From NCBI RefSeq assembly GCF_000340565.2, contig NZ_CP007203.1, positions 1,885,545 through 1,949,544 of the forward strand: 64,000 bases of DNA. The letters run 5' to 3'. The first letter of the stretch is position 1; each line of letters begins with the position of its first letter. Source of the stretch: Nodularia spumigena CCY9414. GTDB taxonomy: Bacteria; Cyanobacteriota; Cyanobacteriia; Cyanobacteriales; Nostocaceae. Positions 55,584 to 64,000 of the stretch are shown here, piece by piece. The notes under the pieces were generated by a model. That model was not told the origin of the DNA and made no database searches. It worked only from the letters and a program-made list of their open reading frames with translations. Position numbers and translations under genes: made by a program.

Positions 55584-56286
55584 TTTTACCAACCTGCAAA
55601 AAAATATGTAAAAGGGACTAGGGACTGGGTAGGGGCGGGGAAAGATGTCCGCCTTCTTCGTTGAATCATCATATCTATGAACCCCCTCTACTGGTACGAG
55701 CGGGTTTAGAAATATCGTGGTGTGGGCATCCCACCTTCGTGGGGTGGGCATCTTGCCCGCCTTCGTGGACTGGGAAGTTGTTTTTCACCGCCCGGCTACC
55801 GGCTACCTGTCAACTGCTCACTTTCTTGTTCTTTGAGCAATAGTTCCTTAATGGTACAAGCCCCTGGATTTATCTGTGGGTCGAACCAAAATCCCCAATC
55901 CAAAATCCAAAATCCAAAATCTCAAATTGTCTGATACCTGTATTTCCAACGATTTGTGGCAGTGGGATTGATGCTGAGGCGAATAGTGTTAGTATAGTCA
56001 AAATATAAGATAAGTAGACAACGTAAAAAGTATTTCCGAGTTGAAATACTGCGTAAGCCAATCTAGCGATTTCGTAGTCTACCAACTAAATAAACACACA
56101 AAACCGGTTTGTTAGAGTACGGCAGGACAGTCCGGATTTTACGCTTGGGGAGAAAATGCCTCTACCTTGATATGTCCTATCAAAGCAAGCAGCTTCGGAG
56201 AACCAAGAATTTCCTGATTTATAATCAGGAGAGTGTCAAAATTGAATGTCTAGTTAAAAGTTAACAGGATTAGATTAAGGAAACTC
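55584..56286. other. Repeat-rich gap with the rpsD leader
   Basis: 703 bp. Contains GGGTGGGCATC repeats (about 55720-55770), CCAAAATCCAAAATC tandem repeats (about 55890-55925) and an IS605-like end just upstream of rpsD (56110-56239). No gene supported. Confidence 0.5.
56110..56239 (+). mobile_element. Possible IS200/IS605 right-end remnant in the rpsD leader
   Basis: Ends CTTCGGAGAACCAAGAAT, a CCTGATT (56213-56219) / AATCAGG (56223-56229) hairpin and GAGTGTCAA. This is the same layout as the tnpB derivative's end (CGAAGCAAGAATCC, hairpin, GGAGTGTCAA). It stops 47 bp before rpsD. It may instead be an S4-binding leader fold. Confidence 0.4.
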
Positions 56287-56895
56287 ATGTCCCGATATAG
56301 AGGGCCACGCCTCAGAATTGTACGTCGCTTAGGCGAATTGCCAGGATTAAGTCGCAAAACTGCGAGAAGAGCCTATCCACCAGGCCAACATGGTCAGAAC
56401 CGCAAAAAACGTTCTGAGTATGCAGTCCGTCTAGAAGAAAAACAAAAGATTCGGATGAACTACGGTTTGACCGAGAAGCAACTGCTGCGCTATGTGCGTA
56501 AAGCTAGACGCGTCACTGGTTCTACCGGACAAGTGCTGCTACAAATGCTAGAAATGCGCTTGGATAATACCGTTTTTCGCTTGGGAATGGCTCCCACGAT
56601 TCCAGCTGCTCGCCAACTGGTAAATCACGGTCATGTAACAGTTAACGGTAAGCGAGTTGATATTGCTAGTTACCAGTGTCGTCCCGGTGAAGTAGTTGCA
56701 ATCAGAGACCGCGAAGCTTCACGGAAGTTGGTAGAAGCCAATTTGCAATACCCCGGTTTAGCCAATCTCCCCAGTCATTTGGAATTTGATAAAGCTAAGT
56801 TGACTGGTAAAGTTAATAGCGTCATTGAACGAGAATGGGTGGCGTTACAAGTTAATGAACTGCTTGTTGTGGAATACTACTCACGTCAAGCTTAG
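56287..56895 (+). CDS. rpsD: Ribosomal protein S4
   Basis: 202 residues. [15 protein letters not shown] start, then an S4 RNA-binding domain (about 90-150) with [18 protein letters not shown] and [18 protein letters not shown] 16S assembly-initiator protein and known translational autoregulator in other bacteria. Basic throughout. The start follows TTAAGGAAACTC, a good ribosome binding site (AAGGA). Confidence 0.97.
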   Translation: MSRYRGPRLRIVRRLGELPGLSRKTARRAYPPGQHGQNRKKRSEYAVRLEEKQKIRMNYGLTEKQLLRYVRKARRVTGSTGQVLLQMLEMRLDNTVFRLGMAPTIPAARQLVNHGHVTVNGKRVDIASYQCRPGEVVAIRDREASRKLVEANLQYPGLANLPSHLEFDKAKLTGKVNSVIEREWVALQVNELLVVEYYSRQA

Positions 56896-56953
56896 TTATT
56901 AGTCTTTGGTCATTGGAGTGCGGATTTAATACAATATAGAACCTCACCCCCAG

Positions 56954-56985
56954 CCCCTCTCCTTAGCAAGGAGAGGGGAGTTTTT
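56954..56985 (+). terminator. Terminator-like repeat after rpsD
   Basis: CCCCTCTCCTT (56954-56964) pairs with AAGGAGAGGGG (56968-56978), followed by AGTTTTT. This palindrome is a common dispersed repeat and also fits a terminator. Confidence 0.7.
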
Positions 56986-57070
56986 GACGGAAGTTAAAGA
57001 GGGGGTGCAGTATAAAACAAGATTTGCACGTGATTTGATTCACAAATGACTAATGACAAATGACTAATAA

Positions 57071-58063
57071 CTAACCCCCAATTTGCGACATGGTACGGCT
57101 ATAACTATAAATATCGGCAGTACCAGAGTCGCGCCCTTTAAAGTTAATTTCTGGTTTGATTGCTAATACCTGTTTGACTTGCTCTTGGAGTTGGTCGGTG
57201 CTAGTACCAGCACGCAGCGCCGTTTTTAAATCAATTTGTCCAGTTTCATTTAATAGACAGGGACGCAGCCAACCATCGGCAGAAAAGCGCATTCGGTTAC
57301 AGCGATCGCAAAAACATTCTGACATCTGACTAATAAATCCCAGGGTTCCCTTCGCGCCGGGAATTTGAAAGACATCAGCAGGCCCAGCACCACGAATTTG
57401 GGATTTTGTCAAGCCCCAGCGCTCACGGATACGTTGGCGTAAATCTTCCGAAGATACCCAACCGCGATCGCCAAATAAATCGCCATTACCAATAGGCATA
57501 AACTCAATAAACCTGACGTGCCACTGCTTGTCAATAGTTAAAGCCGCTAAATCCAGAATTTCGTGGTCATTGACACCAGGAATCACCACTACATTTAGCT
57601 TCAAAGGGTCAAATCCTACGTTATAAGCAGCTTGAATCCCTCGCCAAACTTGTTGCCAACGAGAACGACCACGATTGCCGATAATTTGCTCAAAGGTGTC
57701 TGAGTCCAGGGAATCCAGGCTAATATTGACCCGACGTAAACCAGCATCATAGAGGTTTTGGGCTTGGGAGGCTAATAAAAACCCGTTGGTAGTCATAGAA
57801 AGGTCTTGAGTTTGGGGTAAAGATGCGACCGCCCTGACCAACTCCACAAAACGGGGGCGTAGCAAAGGTTCCCCACCCGTCAACCGAAACCGGGTAAAAC
57901 CCACAGGAATAAATACAAATTGAATCAGCGTCAGCAATTCCGCATCAGTTAATAATTCTTGCTTGAGCAGATAATCTAACTCTGCCCCTTCTGGCATACA
58001 GTACTGACAACGAAAATTGCAGCGATCAATGAGGCTAATGCGGAGATAGTCTACCTGGTTCAT
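57071..58063 (-). CDS. moaA: GTP 3',8-cyclase (molybdenum cofactor)
   Basis: 330 residues from ATG 58063. Radical-SAM motif CNFRCQYC (about 17-24). The second cluster is formed by [19 protein letters not shown] (about 260-278), and the C-terminal GG needed for activity is present. Converts GTP to 3',8-cyclo-dihydro-GTP, the first step of molybdopterin synthesis. The frame is open to 58294, but the extra codons lie in GGGGAGT tandem repeats and are unlike MoaA. Confidence 0.95.
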   Translation of the reverse strand: MNQVDYLRISLIDRCNFRCQYCMPEGAELDYLLKQELLTDAELLTLIQFVFIPVGFTRFRLTGGEPLLRPRFVELVRAVASLPQTQDLSMTTNGFLLASQAQNLYDAGLRRVNISLDSLDSDTFEQIIGNRGRSRWQQVWRGIQAAYNVGFDPLKLNVVVIPGVNDHEILDLAALTIDKQWHVRFIEFMPIGNGDLFGDRGWVSSEDLRQRIRERWGLTKSQIRGAGPADVFQIPGAKGTLGFISQMSECFCDRCNRMRFSADGWLRPCLLNETGQIDLKTALRAGTSTDQLQEQVKQVLAIKPEINFKGRDSGTADIYSYSRTMSQIGG

Positions 58064-58079
58064 GGTTTGGTCTTTATTG

Positions 58080-58256
58080 TCTATCCTACAAAGTGGGGAG
58101 TGGGGAATAGGGAGTGGGGAGTGGGGTGTGGGGAGTGGGGAGTGTGGGGAATGGGGAATGGGGAGTGGGATGAGACAGAAATGATACAAGCTCCCTGCCT
58201 CTTCTCCCCTGCACCCTGCACCCTGCACCCCTGCCTCTTCCCCCATGCCCCCTGCA
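58080..58256. repeat. GGGGAGT / CCCTGCA tandem heptanucleotide repeats
   Basis: Left part: repeated GTGGGGAGTGGG-type units. Right part: CACCCTGCACCCTGCACCC and related. These short tandemly repeated repetitive sequences are typical of Nostoc and Anabaena. They create long spurious frames with Pro-His-Ser repeats. Confidence 0.85.
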
Positions 58257-58259
58257 CCC

Positions 58260-58853
58260 CTACTGGCGGTTAATTTCTTGCAGGTCAAGAGCATAATTCA
58301 ATCGCAGCACATTGACACCAGGCTCACCAAAAATCCACAGAAATCTTCTATCAGTATACTTATTAATTAAACGTGATATTTCATTCTCTCGAAGATCACG
58401 GGCGCGAGCAACTCGGCTTAACTGCTGGGCAGCTGCTCTCAAAGAAATATGTGGGTCTAAGCCAGAACCAGAAGTATAAATTAAATCAGCTACGGGTTGA
58501 ATATTCTCATCTTGTAATTTAGTAGCCTGTTCGACAATTCGATTTAGCAGTGCTGAATTGCTAGGAGCAAGATTACTAGCACCAGAAATGCCAGTGGGAC
58601 TTGCCTGTTCTCCTTCGCTATATCTCACACTACTGGGACGACCGTGAAAATAACCCTCAGTTGTGAATGTCTGACCAATTAAAGCCGAACCAATTGCTTG
58701 TGCTTGTATATTTACCATAACACTGCCATGAGCTTGAAATGGAAACAAAGCTTGACCCATGATCAAGATTGCCAGAGGATAAATCATTGCCGTTAGTAAC
58801 CAAAGCACCAGAGTCATGCGAATAGCTTTGATAGTTTCGCGAATAAAACTCAT
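58260..58853 (-). CDS. kdpC: K+-transporting ATPase C subunit
   Basis: 197 residues with one N-terminal membrane helix (about 14-34). Periplasmic domain blocks: [20 protein letters not shown] (about 56-75), [15 protein letters not shown] (about 128-142) and [21 protein letters not shown] near the end. It stabilises KdpAB and helps nucleotide binding. Starts 170 bp after the kdpB stop; the gap holds no KdpG-like gene. The start follows AGGAATTTTT, a fair ribosome binding site. Confidence 0.95.
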   Translation of the reverse strand: MSFIRETIKAIRMTLVLWLLTAMIYPLAILIMGQALFPFQAHGSVMVNIQAQAIGSALIGQTFTTEGYFHGRPSSVRYSEGEQASPTGISGASNLAPSNSALLNRIVEQATKLQDENIQPVADLIYTSGSGLDPHISLRAAAQQLSRVARARDLRENEISRLINKYTDRRFLWIFGEPGVNVLRLNYALDLQEINRQ

Positions 58854-59023
58854 AAAAATTCCTATTGATCCTGAATATAATTTTGAATTTTGAAATGTTT
58901 ACAGCGTATTGCGGGTTTATGAGGTACACAAAGAAATTATGATCCACAGATGTAGACACGTAGTGGCTGGCCGTAGGCTACACATAAATCTGTACTTCAT
59001 CTAAATGAAAACTGCTGTAATTG

Positions 59024-61126
59024 CTATACCCACCCTGTTGTTGCCATGAGCAAATCTATTAATTTAATAGCGATAAACGGTACAATTATTCCACCGAAAC
59101 CATAAATTAAGAGATGCCGTTGTAGCAGTTGATTAGCTGTGAGGTATTTTAACTGAACACCTCTCAAAGCCAAGGGAATTAAAGCTGGAATAATCAAAGC
59201 ATTATAAATGAGTGTCGATAATACAGCAGAATTAGCGCTGGACAAATTCATAATATTCAAACTTTGCAGATTAGTGGCAGTAAAGATGAATGGGATAATT
59301 GCAAAGTATTTAGCAATATTATTAGCAAAGGAAAATGTAGTTATCACCCCACGAGTCATCAGTAATTGTTGACCAATACTGACGATATCAATCAGCTTGG
59401 TGGGATCAGAGTCCAAATCTATGATGTTGGCTGCTTCTTTAGCTGCTTGAGTACCTGTATTCATGACAACGCCGACATTGGCCTTTGCTAGTGCGGGAGC
59501 ATCATTAGTACCGTCTCCTGTCATGGCGACTACTTTACCTGCGGCTTGTTCTCTGTGAATAACCCTGACTTTATCCTCTGGTGTAGCTTCAGCAATAAAT
59601 TCATTTACTCCGGCTTCGTGGGCAATCACAGCTGCGGTAATCTGGTTGTCGCCAGTGAGCATGATAGTATTGATCCCCATGCGGCGTAACTGCCCAAAAC
59701 GCTCGCGGATACCGGGTTTAATGATATCTTTCAGATAAATTAGACCATAAATTTCCTGATCTAGACAAACGGCTAGGGGTGTACCTCCTTGTTGGGAAAT
59801 GCTTGCGTAGACAGAATTAAGTTCTGGGGGAACTTGTCCATTACCCAGACGGATAAATTCTATAATTGCTCCTACTGCTCCCTTACGGGCTTCACGCCCC
59901 CCGGACAAGTTTGTGCCACTGATTCGGGTTACTTCCGAAAATTCCACCCCCACTGCTTGGTTAAGATCAAATTCAAATTGTCCGCCATAGCTTTGTGCGA
60001 GTCGGATAATTGATTTTCCTTCAGGCGTATCATCAAATACACTGGCGGCTAAGGCAATATGAGCCATTTCCTGTAATGAATGGCCATTGATCGGGATAAA
60101 CTCTTCTGCCAAACGATTACCAAGGGTGATTGTGCCTGTTTTGTCGAGAATTAAGGTGTTGACATTTCCACAGGCTTCCACGGCTTTTCCAGAGGTGGCA
60201 ATGATGTTAAATTGGGCAACCCGATCCATGCCAGCAATACCAATGGCACTTAATAAGCCGCCGATGGTAGTGGGGAGCAGTGCTACGAACAGGGCGATCA
60301 AAATTGGTACGCTGACTGGACTTTCGACATAGTAAGCAAATACAGCCAAAGTGGCCACGGCTAACAGAGAAACTAAGCTCAAAACTCCTAGTACGATTGT
60401 CAAGGTAATTTCATTGGGTGTTTTGCTGCGTTGTTTTCCTGCTAATAAAGCAATCATCTGGTCAATAAACCCTTTATCTGGGTCAGCTGTGATGCGAATA
60501 ATTAGTTCATCAGTGATAATCCGCGTACTACCGATGACCGAGCCGGCAACATCTGAACCTGATTCTTTGAGGATTGGGACTGTTTCCCCAGTAATTGCTG
60601 ATTCATCCACCGAAGCTACACCCATGATTACTTTGCCATCAGCCGGAATGATATCGCCGGCTACCAAATAGATGGTGTCACCTTGTCTGAGGGACATGGA
60701 AGGAACTTCGGAAATTGTGCCATCTAGAGCGAGTTTTTTGGCGATTGTCTCTGACTTGGTGGCTCGCAAGGCATCGGCTTGAGCTTTACCCCGTCCTTCG
60801 GCCAATGCTTCGGCAAAATTAGCCAGCCAAACAGTGAGAAATAAAATTCCTGTCAATAAGCCGTTAAAAAGCTGGGGATCATTCTCTTGGGCTACCCCAG
60901 ATAAGTTGGGAGCAATGGCGAATACTAGGGCGACAAGTGTCCCCAACCAAACCAAAAAGATGACTGGATTTTTAATTGCATATCTGGGATGAAGCTTGAC
61001 AAAAGCATCCCTGATGGCTCTGAGATACAGTTTTTTGGGATTTATTTTAGCTTGTTTGAGGGCTTGGCGGCGATCGCCAGCACGAAAAGTAGATGATTTA
61101 GCTTTAGAGGTAGGTGCAACGTTCAT
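59024..61126 (-). CDS. kdpB: K+-transporting P-type ATPase B subunit
   Basis: 700 residues from ATG 61126 (MNVAPTSKAKS). Phosphorylation motif ILDKTGTITLG, actuator TGET, N-domain KGAVGAI, hinge TGDGTNDAPALAKA, and an FSFANNIAKYFAIIP membrane segment near the end. It hydrolyses ATP to drive K+ uptake through KdpA. The open frame continues to 61303 across GGGGAGT repeats, but that 59-residue Pro/His/Ser extension is not family-like. Middle gene of kdpABC. Confidence 0.97.
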   Translation of the reverse strand: MNVAPTSKAKSSTFRAGDRRQALKQAKINPKKLYLRAIRDAFVKLHPRYAIKNPVIFLVWLGTLVALVFAIAPNLSGVAQENDPQLFNGLLTGILFLTVWLANFAEALAEGRGKAQADALRATKSETIAKKLALDGTISEVPSMSLRQGDTIYLVAGDIIPADGKVIMGVASVDESAITGETVPILKESGSDVAGSVIGSTRIITDELIIRITADPDKGFIDQMIALLAGKQRSKTPNEITLTIVLGVLSLVSLLAVATLAVFAYYVESPVSVPILIALFVALLPTTIGGLLSAIGIAGMDRVAQFNIIATSGKAVEACGNVNTLILDKTGTITLGNRLAEEFIPINGHSLQEMAHIALAASVFDDTPEGKSIIRLAQSYGGQFEFDLNQAVGVEFSEVTRISGTNLSGGREARKGAVGAIIEFIRLGNGQVPPELNSVYASISQQGGTPLAVCLDQEIYGLIYLKDIIKPGIRERFGQLRRMGINTIMLTGDNQITAAVIAHEAGVNEFIAEATPEDKVRVIHREQAAGKVVAMTGDGTNDAPALAKANVGVVMNTGTQAAKEAANIIDLDSDPTKLIDIVSIGQQLLMTRGVITTFSFANNIAKYFAIIPFIFTATNLQSLNIMNLSSANSAVLSTLIYNALIIPALIPLALRGVQLKYLTANQLLQRHLLIYGFGGIIVPFIAIKLIDLLMATTGWV

Positions 61127-61135
61127 TTTATCTGG

Positions 61136-61320
61136 GGAATGGGGAGTGGGGAGTGGGGAGTGTGGGGAGTGTGGGGAGTGTGGGGGGAGTGGGGAGTGTG
61201 GGGAGTGTGGGGAGTGGGGAATCGGGAATCGGGAAGTTTCTTCCCCCCTGCCCCCTGCCCCCTGCACCCTGCCCCCCTGCCTCTTCTCCCCTGCACCCTG
61301 CACCCTGCCCCCCTGCCTCT
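61136..61320. repeat. GGGGAGTGT / CCCCTGC tandem repeats between kdpA and kdpB
   Basis: About 80 bp of GTGGGGAGT units followed by about 75 bp of CCCCCTGC units. The two halves are partly complementary in base content and separate kdpA from kdpB by about 195 bp. Copy-number change would alter the kdpA-kdpB spacing. Confidence 0.85.
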
Positions 61321-61321
61321 T

Positions 61322-63007
61322 TTAACTACCGGAAGCTAGTTTAAAACTTTCGGCAACCGGACCTAAAACCAATACAGGAAAGAAAGCCAACATTCCCAAA
61401 ATCACCACTAATCCAGCCGTGGCGGTGGTAAATAACAGTGAATCTGTTTTGAGGGTATTAGGGGTTTCTGGGATTGTTGGTTTACGAGACATACCATCAG
61501 CTAAGAGCAAAAGGGCAATAATCGGAATGTAGCGCCCAGCAAACATACTCAAACAGGTACTTAAATTCCACCATAAGGTGTTGTTATTCAATCCCTGTAA
61601 ACCAGAGCCATTGTTTGCAGCAGCTGAAGCATATTCATAAACTACTTGGGAAATGCCGTGAAATCCAGGGTTAGTAATTCCAGATAGGGAAAAAGGATAA
61701 GCCAATGTAATGGCACTGGGAATTAAAACTACAATGGGATAAATCACCAGCACCACACTAGCAAGGATGATTTCTCGTCTTTCAATTTTGCGCCCTAAAA
61801 ATTCTGGGGTGCGTCCCACTATTAACCCCGCCAAGAATACAGCCAAAATCAGGTAAATAAATAGGTAAGCTGTTCCAGTTCCCTGTCCTCCCCAGATCAT
61901 GCGAAGGAATAAGTTGAATAAGGTGGAAAATAAGCCGGATGGCATTAAGGAATCATGCATCCCGTTGACAGCGCCGCACATGGTGGCGGTAGTGATAACT
62001 GCCCAGAGTGCTGTTTGTGTCCAACCCAATCGAATTTCTTTGCCCTCTAAATTAGGTTGTTCTAATCCCAATGTGCCATTGACGAGGGGATTACCTTCTT
62101 GTTCTCCGCCGAGTGCTACTGAAATTAAAATGATCAAAACCACAAATACCATCCAAAATAGCAGCCAAGCCTGTTTGATATTTTTAGCAAATACGCCATA
62201 GGTGTAAATTAAGGATGCTGGAATGGCAATCATGGCGATGATTTCGATTAAATTAGCAGCGCCATTGGGATTTTCAAAGGGGTGGGCTGAGTTAACGCCA
62301 AAGAAACCGCCACCGTTATCACCCAACATTTTAATCATCTCAAAGGATGCTACTGGCCCTCTAGCAATATATTGGGTTCTACCCTCTAAGGTTTGCACAA
62401 CCAGGGTTTGATCTAATGTTTGCGGGACACCGCAGAAAACTAAGGCGATCGCTCCAATGACTGAGATAGGTAGTAATATCCTTGTGATGGCACGAGTCAG
62501 ATCAACGTAAAAGTTACCCAGTTTTTTGCCTGTCAAACCCCGAATAAAGGCAATTCCTACCGCTAAACCTGTGGCTGCTGAGGTGAACATCAAAAAGCCT
62601 AAAGCTGCTACCTGGCTAAAATAACTTAAGGTGGTTTCGCCTGTGTAGTGTTGCTGGTCGGTATTTGTGACAAATGAAACAACTGTGTGCAGCAATATAT
62701 CCCAGCTAGGCGCATCAAAGCCGTTGGGATTCCAGGGTAGTAATTTCTGAAAAGATATTAGTGAGTATACTAAAATACCCATAACCAAGTTACTGTACAA
62801 TACTGCCCGAATATACTCTCCACCCGTCAAATCATCTTTCCTCCCAACACCTGCTAAAAGGAAGAAGCTGCGCTCGATAGGGTTCATTAAAGGATCAAGC
62901 AGTGTTCTTTCTCCCAAGAAAACACGCGCCATGTATCTTCCCAAAACCGGAACGATTGCTATCACAATACATAGCGTTAAGCCGATTTGCCAAAAACCTT
63001 GTCCCAT
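61322..63007 (-). CDS. kdpA: K+-transporting ATPase A subunit (K+ channel)
   Basis: 561 residues, ten or more membrane helices. Four selectivity-filter-like loops are seen, such as [14 protein letters not shown] (about 111), [21 protein letters not shown] (about 226-246), [11 protein letters not shown] (about 348) and [15 protein letters not shown] (about 459). The K+-binding channel subunit of KdpFABC. First gene of the operon; expected to be induced by K+ limitation. No kdpF peptide was seen in front and no kdpD/E in the window. Confidence 0.97.
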   Translation of the reverse strand: MGQGFWQIGLTLCIVIAIVPVLGRYMARVFLGERTLLDPLMNPIERSFFLLAGVGRKDDLTGGEYIRAVLYSNLVMGILVYSLISFQKLLPWNPNGFDAPSWDILLHTVVSFVTNTDQQHYTGETTLSYFSQVAALGFLMFTSAATGLAVGIAFIRGLTGKKLGNFYVDLTRAITRILLPISVIGAIALVFCGVPQTLDQTLVVQTLEGRTQYIARGPVASFEMIKMLGDNGGGFFGVNSAHPFENPNGAANLIEIIAMIAIPASLIYTYGVFAKNIKQAWLLFWMVFVVLIILISVALGGEQEGNPLVNGTLGLEQPNLEGKEIRLGWTQTALWAVITTATMCGAVNGMHDSLMPSGLFSTLFNLFLRMIWGGQGTGTAYLFIYLILAVFLAGLIVGRTPEFLGRKIERREIILASVVLVIYPIVVLIPSAITLAYPFSLSGITNPGFHGISQVVYEYASAAANNGSGLQGLNNNTLWWNLSTCLSMFAGRYIPIIALLLLADGMSRKPTIPETPNTLKTDSLLFTTATAGLVVILGMLAFFPVLVLGPVAESFKLASGS

Positions 63008-63495
63008 TTATTTCGCACTCAGTTCAAGTTCAATTATAGAAAGCGAATTATTTACATATATCAAATCAATTACTCTGTAATTAAATCACGAGCAGGTTAG
63101 TAACGTCTCTTATCTATCACCTCAATCGATTTGGTTTTTTCCGTTATTACTATTTTTCATATTATTTTTCAATTTTCCGCAAAATTATGTAAATTTACTC
63201 TTATATGCCTTGTTAATATGACTTGGTTATACAATAAATTTGGGAAATTTGCTAATCTCAAATATACGCTTAACTAAGATACATTTATCACATAATGTTT
63301 GGTAATTGTATAGATTTACACTAATTATTATCCATAGTCGTATACTCAACTGAAAGTTAGCCAAAAATTATATTGGATATTGATTTCGAGATGCAAGATC
63401 CTCTCAATAATATGTCCTTGTATCCAGCCCCTAAATTTATGTATAGCAAGGGACAGGGTGCTGAGGAGATGACAAAATTCCCCAACCAATTCACA

Positions 63496-63591
63496 GTAGG
63501 GGCGGGTTTACTAATATTGTGGGGTGGGCATCCTGCCCGCCTTGTTTATTGAATGATATCTATGAGAGGAGATGACTAAACCCGGCCGTAC
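63496..63591. repeat. GTAGGGGCGGGTTTA repeat with nested GGGTGGGCATCC unit
   Basis: Begins GTAGGGGCGGGTTTA and ends TAAACCCGGCCGTAC. A GTGGGGTGGGCATCCTGCCC unit, a separate repeat also at 55738, is inserted within it. Confidence 0.75.
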
Positions 63592-63780
63592 CATCGGTGT
63601 CCCCAGCTATAAGAATGTATTGGTATGGAAAATGTTAACTTATATAGATTAATTGCTAAGGAAATATGAGGAAAATTAGCAATAAGAGTTTATTGATTAT
63701 ATAAAGTTTATCAAGGGGTTAACGCAGGTTAAATTAAAGCTTAATGTAGTGTGGTGTAACTGATAGGCTGAATTTTATGC

Positions 63781-63891
63781 CTAGTACCGCAAGGCGTTCG
63801 TCAAAAGTCAAAAGTCAAAAGTCAAAAAGCTTTTACGTTGGGCTTTTGAACCTTTTGAAAGGGTATCCATATTTACGCCGCAGTGTACTAA
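63781..63891. mobile_element. 111-bp MITE, copy 2
   Basis: Starts CTAGTACCGCAAGGCG, has the same TCAAAAG tandem repeat and AAAAAGCTT, and ends TTTACGCCGCAGTGTACTAA. Same length as copy 1 (13034-13144); the inner half after AAGCTT has diverged. Confidence 0.75.
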
Positions 63892-64000
63892 GTAATTATT
63901 TCAAGTTACTACAGCTTAGTTGAGTTTTTTAATCTTTTGAATAATGCCAGAGTTCCTATGTATCAACCATATTTCTCGCCTGATGATTTGCCATCCAATA

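Larger units (their letters stand above)
63008..64000. other. Region upstream of kdpA
   Basis: 993 bp without a supported gene. It holds the GTAGGGGCGGGTTTA repeat (63496-63591) and a second 111-bp MITE (63781-63891). I looked for a c-di-AMP (ydaO-type) riboswitch before kdpA and did not see its conserved blocks. Confidence 0.5.

Noticed and set aside
55584-55751. 56-residue extension in front of the DnaE intein part
   Set aside because: Lies in GTAGGGGCGGG-type repeat DNA; the IntC begins at the ATG at 55583 as in other cyanobacteria.
58064-58294. N-terminal extension of MoaA rich in Pro-His-Ser
   Set aside because: It is read from GGGGAGT/CCCTGCA tandem repeats and lies before the conserved MoaA start (ATG 58063).
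61127-61303. 59-residue N-terminal extension of KdpB
   Set aside because: Encoded by the same tandem repeats; KdpB normally starts near MNVAPTSKAKS, ATG 61126.
63008-63480. c-di-AMP (ydaO) riboswitch before kdpA
   Set aside because: Looked for its conserved purine-rich blocks on the minus strand and did not see them.

Overview
The window looks like chromosome of a filamentous, probably heterocyst-forming (Nostocales-type) cyanobacterium. The palindrome GCGATCGC (HIP1) is scattered through it. It carries a DnaE C-terminal half headed by a split-intein piece, an RpaA-type regulator, a glycine-tailed RRM protein, fut iron-uptake genes and a kdp operon. Its gene gaps are packed with short palindromic and tandem repeats of the kind seen in Nostoc and Anabaena. 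No rRNA, tRNA, CRISPR array or prophage was recognised.

Layout. 0-5.7 kb: an IS200/IS605-end-rich gap, a large membrane-anchored protein of unknown function and threonine synthase. 5.9-13.1 kb: an accessory island with a P-loop ATPase followed by a TPR/STAND NTPase/WD40 protein whose propeller is cut off by an IS607-type element, then a PIN-toxin fragment and a 111-bp MITE. 13.3-19.8 kb: HAD hydrolase, NurA-like nuclease, DNA polymerase III delta', RpaA and a PhoX-type phosphatase. 20.5-25.8 kb: a pentapeptide protein containing a 351-bp hexanucleotide repeat, then two glycolate oxidase subunits (GlcF, GlcE). 26-34.3 kb: RRM protein, a gamma-glutamylcyclotransferase-like gene, a GH10-like protein, a site-2 protease, CoaBC, a DUF2555 protein and an alpha/beta hydrolase with a probable CTG start. 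34.8-39.8 kb: a futAABC ferric-iron ABC transporter. 39.9-41.7 kb: a C5 methyltransferase with a PstI/BsuBI-like nuclease gene split by a MITE, plus an rtcA remnant. 41.7-51 kb: a GlcD-like oxidase, a frameshifted TPR gene, a multicopper oxidase, a 2H-phosphoesterase-like protein, a PIN protein, a dead EamA transporter and ribosomal protein S21. 51-54.2 kb: an internally deleted IS605/tnpB element, a TspO-like protein and a DUF4336 gene split by a 294-bp repeat. 54.2-64 kb: DnaE-C with its split intein, ribosomal protein S4, MoaA and kdpABC.

The strongest theme is small mobile DNA reshaping genes. (a) A 293/294-bp element at 26626-26918 and 53151-53444 is identical between copies except for one A in a homopolymer. 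It sits directly after TGAG in two different coding sequences, and in both it supplies the same short tail and stop codon. (b) A TAGGACTTACGC-ended MITE has three copies, each with a 5-bp target duplication. One copy splits the restriction-enzyme gene, and removing it together with one duplication restores the frame exactly. (c) A 111-bp MITE is present twice. (d) Several solo IS200/IS605 right ends (omega-RNA-like) lack a transposase. (e) A GATCCCCC palindrome has been inserted in frame inside the STAND protein.

Candidates for an undescribed system are the ATPase plus TPR-STAND-WD40 pair at 5.9-11 kb, the 293-bp element, and the pentapeptide protein with its (Ala-Val/Gly/Leu)n tract. Family names rest on motif recognition by eye. 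No database search was possible.
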